A stretch of DNA of 64,000 bases from Aegilops tauschii subsp. strangulata (lineage: Eukaryota > Streptophyta > Magnoliopsida > Poales > Poaceae), in the NCBI RefSeq assembly GCF_002575655.3, contig NC_053035.3, positions 503,966,601 through 504,030,600 of the forward strand, given 5' to 3'. The position numbers and the translations under genes are program-made. The notes beneath the pieces are model-generated. The model did no database searches and was not told the DNA's origin. It saw nothing but the letters and a program-made list of their open reading frames with translations. Below, one piece after another: positions 59,196 to 64,000 of this stretch (position 1 is its first letter; every line of letters begins with the position of its first letter).

Positions 59196-62100
59196 TGTGA
59201 CGCCCCCGATTTGACCGTACACTAATCATGCACGCAAACGTGTACGATCAAGATCAGGGACTCACGGGAAGATATCACAACACAACTCTAAAACATAAAT
59301 AAGTCATACAAGCATCATAATACAAGCCAGGGGCCTCGAGGGCTCGAATACAAGTGCTCGATCATAGACGAGTCAGCGGAAGCAACAATATCTGAGTATA
59401 GACATAAGTTAAACAAGTTTGCCTTAAGAAGGCTAGCACAAAAGTAGCAACGATCGAAAAGGCAAGGCCTCCTGCCTGGGACCTCCTAACTACTCCTCGA
59501 AGCCGAACTCCATGTAGAATCATCCTCGGGATCTCTAGCTCCTGGACTCCAGCATCTGGTTGCGACAACCAGGTATAGAAAGGGGAAAAGAGGGAGAAAA
59601 GCAACCGTGAGTACTCATCCAAAGTACTCGCAAGCAAGTAGCTACACTAATATGCATGGGTATATGTGTAAAGGGCCATATCAGTGGACTGAACTGCAGA
59701 ATGCCAGAATAAGGGGGGGATAGCTAATCCTGTCGAAGACTACGCTTCTGGCCACCTCCATCTTGCAGCATGTAGAAGAGAGTAGATGGTAAGTTCACCA
59801 AGTAGCATCGCATAGCATAATCCTACCCGGCGATCCCCTCCTCGTCGCCCTGTTAGAGAGCGATCACCGGGTTGTATCTGGCACTTGGGAGGGTGTGTTT
59901 TATTAAGTATCCAGTTCTAGTTGTCATAAGGTCAAGGTACAACTCCGGGTCGTCCTTTTACCGAGGGACACGGCTATTCGAATAGATAAACTTCCCTGCA
60001 GGGGTGCACCACATAACCCAACACGCTCGATCCCATTTGGCCGGACACACTTTTCTGGGTCATGCCCGGCCTCGTAAGATCAACACGTCGCGCCCCTCCT
60101 AGGCACAACAGAGAGGTCAGCACGCCGGTCTAAATCCTATGGCGCAGGGGTCTGGGCCCATCGCCCATTGCACACCTGCACGTTGCGAGGGCGGCCGGAA
60201 GCAGACCTAGCCTAGCAGGCGTTCCAGTCCAATCCGGCGCGCGCCGCTCCGTCGCTGACGTCACGAAGGCTTCGGCTGATACCACGACGTGGAGTGCCCA
60301 TAACTGTTCCCGCGTAGCTGGTTAGTGCGTATAGACCAAATGGCTAGACTCAGATCAAATACCAAGAACTCGTTAAGCGTGTTATTTTAAGTATCCACGG
60401 ACGCCGACTAGGGCCAGGCCCACCTCTCTCCTAGGTGGTCTCAACCTGCCCTGTCGCTCCGCCACAAAGTAACAGTCGGGGGACGTCAGGAACCCAGGCC
60501 CACCTCTACCGGGATGGAGCCACCTGTCCTTTCAGCCCCCTCATCAGAACCACTTGCGGGTACTTAACGAGCCGACCCGACTTTAGTCACCACATGTGTC
60601 ATGTATATAAAGTATATAGTATATACCCGTGATCACCTCCCGAAGTGATCACGGCCCAGTAGTATAGCATGGCAGACGGACAAGAGTGTAGGGCCACTGA
60701 TGGAACACTAGCATCCTATACTAAGCAGTAGGATAGCAGGTAAGGGTAACAACTGTAGCAACAATGGCAGGCTATGCATCAGTATAGGATTAACCGAAAG
60801 CAGTAACATGCTACACTACTCTAATGCAAGCAGTATAGAGAAGGAATAGGCGATATCTGGTGATCAAGGGGGGGGCTTGCCTGGTTGCTCTGGCAAGAAG
60901 GGGTCATCGGTGACGTAGTCGTACTCAGTCGCATCAACGCCGGTCTCGGGGTCTACCGGAGAGGAAGGGGGGGAAGAAACAGTAAATACGGAGCAAACAA
61001 GCATCACAAAATATAACTAGGCAATACGCCGTGCTAGGGGTGACCTAACGCGGTAGTAAATGATACTGGTGAAAGGGGGAAACATCCGGGAAAGTATTCC
61101 CGGTGTTTCGCGTTTTCGGACAGTCGAACCGGAGGGGGATTGTTGCATGCTCGCTATGCTAGGGACGTGTGGCGGGCGAACGAACTGCGTATTCGGATTC
61201 GTCTCGTCGTTCTGAGCAACTTTCATGTATAAATTATTTTAATCCAAGTTACGGTTTATTTTATATTAATTCTTAAAGTTTAAATTAATTTCTGAAATTA
61301 ATTTAATTCGAAAATGAAATAAAAATGCCCACCCAGCAATAGAGACTAACACATGGGTCCAATCAACTGCCCAGTCAGCAGTTGACTGGGTCAACATTGA
61401 CTAGTCAAGGGTCGCTGGGGTCCCACCTGTCACTGACTGGGACTGACCAGTCAGCAAGTTTGACTGGTCAAAAGACCAGTGGGACCCATGTGTTAGTGAG
61501 ACATTTGATTAACAGATTGTTTTGTTTTTCATTTTAAGTAAACTAACTGGTTGTGGGCCCTGCTGTCAGTGACTAATTAATGGGGTTGTTGGTTAGTACT
61601 AATTGGGGTTAGCCCTAATAGATTTTGGGCCGGCGTGGTGGCACATCCAGCCGTGAGGCTCTGCACACACACACACACATGCACACATAGCACAAGCCAT
61701 ACTCGGCCATGGCCTTGGCCATGGCCAACCCCAAGCAGCAGCGCAGCGGCAAGATGCAGTAGAGCAGAGAGCAGCGGCAACGCATAGCAGCAGCAGCACT
61801 AGCAGACCGAGCAGCTGTACGAGCAAAGCGGCAGCACGCAGAGCAGCAGAAGCACGCGAGTAGCAGTAGCAGTGCAAGCAGCTGCGGCTGCGGATGTGCA
61901 CGAGGCCCAAGGGCGTGGGCGCGGGCTGGCGAGCAGCCGGACGGGCGCGCGCAAGCGGCAGCAGGCGCACGTGGGCGCGGGCTGGCACGCACGGCGGGGC
62001 ACAGTGTACGGGTGCGGCCACGGCGACCTCAAGGCAACGTCATACGGCAACGGATCGAGACCGGGGCAAAGGGGGTTTGGAAGAGGAGCTCACAGCGAGC

Positions 62101-63051
62101 TCGGGTGCGCGGTTGAGGAAGCCGGGGGTGGACCGAAGCGGTGGGAATCGACGATGGCGGTCCGTGATGTACGCGACGAAGACGATGGCGATGGCGAGCG
62201 CGCGGGCCGCCCCAGCTCGATTCGATGCTCGGGATGGATGAAGTTGACCGCAACGGACCTCCTGGACGTCTCCTCCCGCAATGAAGACAACGGTGGCTGC
62301 GGCAACGGTGACGACGAGCACGGTCACCGTGGAGCTCCCGAACTCGAAAACGAGCAGAAGAGGAAGGGGGGCGACGGGGAAGAAAAGGGGGAAAGGAAGA
62401 GGGCGAACTAGGGTTTCCGTTGGGCGTGTTTATAGGCCAAGGGGGGCACGTGGAGGCCATCCATGGCTATGGTGGCTGGATGCACGCCACAGCCTCCCTT
62501 GCCCCCTGTAGCGTGAGCTAAGGGATAGCCTAGGTGGGTCGGGCTGGTTTCTGTAGTTAGCTGGGCCAAACTACCCAGTACCACTTCTCTCTTTTCTGTT
62601 TTCCTTTAGCTAGTCTTTTTTGTTTTTCTTTATTTCGTTACTACTCTTCATTTTAATTGAGTGACCAAATGAATTTAGTAGAATGTGAAACATTGCACAA
62701 AAATCCAGGGCAATGCTGTTGAGCCACACACAAGTTTGCAGAATATTTGGTAAATGATAATTATTTTTAGAATTCAAAGTGGCCAAGTTATGTGCTGTCG
62801 GACCACTTATTAATTTGTTAAGGGCATTTTAATAATTCAACTTAGGTTGGTTAATCCATCACAATTTCTTATTGAATATTTTCCACACAACGAATATTTT
62901 TGTTTTACTGTTGAAGAAATAAAATTTTGTCTTGCAATTTAAATTTGAACTTGGCTTTGATTTGGGACAAAGCGATGATTAACAAAATAATTGTGATGAC
63001 TTGGAAGTCATTAGCAGGAAGTTACCGCAGCATGATTATCAGGGTGTTACA
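59196..63051 (-). repeat. Inverted 3.86 kb solo LTR of a long-LTR gypsy family
   Basis: On the plus strand it runs from TGTGACGCCCCCG to AGGGTGTTACA. It is flanked by the exact 5-bp duplication GAACC at 59191-59195 and 63052-63056. No internal sequence is present, so LTR-LTR recombination has removed the body. Read on the minus strand it begins TGTAACACCC and ends GGCGTCACA, matching the LTR at 21326-25495 in its last 2 kb or so. A TATAAAC box is readable on the minus strand near 62430. ORFs in the GC-rich 61600-62460 part have no domains. Confidence 0.9.
61667..61690 (+). repeat. CA microsatellite in the solo LTR
   Basis: A short run of CACACACACACA interrupted once by ATG. CAG-rich DNA follows at 61736-61880. 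Confidence 0.7.
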
Positions 63052-63602
63052 GAACCCAAACCCGAGACTAAGTGCTTCTGTAATGAGGGGAACGGTCACT
63101 GAAGCAGAACTACCCTAGATACTTGGTAGATGAGAAGGCAGGCAAGGTCGACAGAAGTATATTGGATATACATTATATTAATGTGTACTTTACTAGTACT
63201 CCTAGTAGCACCAGGGTATTAGATACCGGTTCGGTTGCTAAGTGTTGGTAACTCAAAATAAAAGGCTACGGAATAAACGGAGACTAGCTAAAGGTGAGAT
63301 GACGATATGTGTTGGAAGTGTTTCCAAGGTTGATGTGATCAAACATCGCACGCTCCCTCTACCATTGAGATTGGTGTTAAACCTAAATAATTGTTCTTTG
63401 GTGTTTGTGTTGAGCATAGACATGATTGGATTATGTTTATCGCAATACGGTAATTCATTTAAGGTGAATAATGGTTACTCTGTTTATTTGAATAATACCT
63501 TCAATGGTCTGGCACCTAAAATGAATGGTTTATTGAATCTCGATCGTAGTGATACACATGTTCATGCCAAAAGATATAAGATAGTAATGATAGTACCACA
63601 TT

Positions 63603-64000
63603 TTGGAAATATGCCCTAGAGGCAATAATAAAATGGTTATTATTATATTTCCTTGTTCATGATAATTGTCTATTGTTCATGCTATAATTGTGTTATCCGG
63701 AAATCGTAATACATGTGTGAATACATAGACCACAACATGTCCCTAGTGAGCCTCTAGTTGACTAGCTCGTTGTTCAACAGATAGTCATGGTTTCCTGGCT
63801 ATGGACATTGGATGTCATTGATAACGGGATCACATCATTAGGAGAATGATGTGATGGACAAGACCCAATCCTAAGCATAGCACAAAGATCGTGTAGTTCA
63901 TTTGCTAGAGCTTTTCCAATGTCAAGTATCATTTCCTTAGACCATGAGATCATGCAACTCTCGGATGCCGTAGGAGTGCTTTGGGTGTACCAAACGTCAC
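63603..64000 (+). repeat. Start of the 3' LTR of the second Angela-type element
   Basis: TTGGAAATATGCCCTAGAGG and onward match the Angela LTR, without the first two bases. It continues past the window end. Confidence 0.85.

Larger units (their letters stand above)
58499..63602 (+). pseudogene. gag: Decayed copia gag-protease, split by a solo LTR
   Basis: Gag begins near ATG 58499 and is full of stops and frame changes. It is interrupted at 59196-63051 and resumes at 63057 with the CCHC knuckle region (a stop falls in it near 63101) and the protease region, for example NNTFNGLAPKMNGLLNLDRS in the open part 63242-63616. At 63602 the coding sequence ends abruptly in the right LTR. It is non-functional. 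Confidence 0.75.
55467..64000 (+). mobile_element. Second Angela-type copia element, internally deleted, with nested solo LTR
   Basis: A complete left LTR, primer site, leader and decayed gag-protease are followed at 63603 by the start of the right LTR, which runs off the window. Integrase, reverse transcriptase and RNase H are all missing. A 3.86 kb inverted solo LTR sits inside gag. The left flank is CCGGC (55462-55466); the right flank lies outside the window. Confidence 0.85.

Noticed and set aside
61599..62460. Several overlapping ORFs of up to 179 residues
   Set aside because: GC- and CAG-rich LTR sequence; open in many frames with low-complexity translations.

Overview
The window looks like nuclear DNA of a Triticeae grass (wheat, Aegilops or barley group). 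It is almost entirely nested transposable elements of types abundant in those genomes: a Sabrina/WHAM-type non-autonomous gypsy element, Angela/BARE-type copia elements, a Tekay-type chromovirus, a tRNA-derived SINE, Stowaway-type MITEs and Helitron-like ends. Family names come from sequence recognition without a database search. Element boundaries come from matching LTRs, primer-binding sites and target-site duplications read directly in the sequence. I found no intact host gene, and no tRNA, rRNA or CRISPR locus.

Layout from left to right. Positions 1-1824, 20791-21325 and a long LTR at 21326-25495 appear to be pieces of one large gypsy element. It is split by a Sabrina-type element (1825-10107) and by a Tekay-type element (10122-20769) that has a separate small upstream ORF and a gag-pol frame broken by one stop codon. 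The long LTR ends inside a decayed copia gag (25496-29200), which itself holds a 1.6 kb inverted solo LTR (26477-28118) with iterated CGGTGGGACCGA motifs. Next come a four-exon fragment of an unrecognised gene (29332-29912), a short gypsy LTR with its primer site (31543-31996), and an internally deleted Angela element (32816-38993).

The segment 39000-55466 is the least nested part. It holds a LINE reverse-transcriptase remnant, two Stowaway-type MITEs, AT-rich arrays, two Helitron-like termini, a degenerate Ulp1-like gene fragment with introns, an exon-structured remnant resembling the meiotic gene PAIR1/PRD3, and a SINE with a perfect 13-bp target duplication. From 55467 to the end lies a second Angela element, internally deleted and carrying an inverted 3.86 kb solo LTR with a perfect GAACC duplication. 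That solo LTR belongs to the same family as the long LTR at 21326-25495.

Order of events that can be read: copia elements inserted first and decayed; long-LTR gypsy elements then inserted into their gag regions; Sabrina, Tekay and small solo-LTR insertions followed; LTR-LTR recombination and internal deletions removed much of the internal sequence. The observations most worth following up are a primer-binding site directly after the right LTR of the Tekay element, its extra ORF, the PAIR1-like remnant with internal duplications, and the Helitron end next to a captured peptidase fragment.
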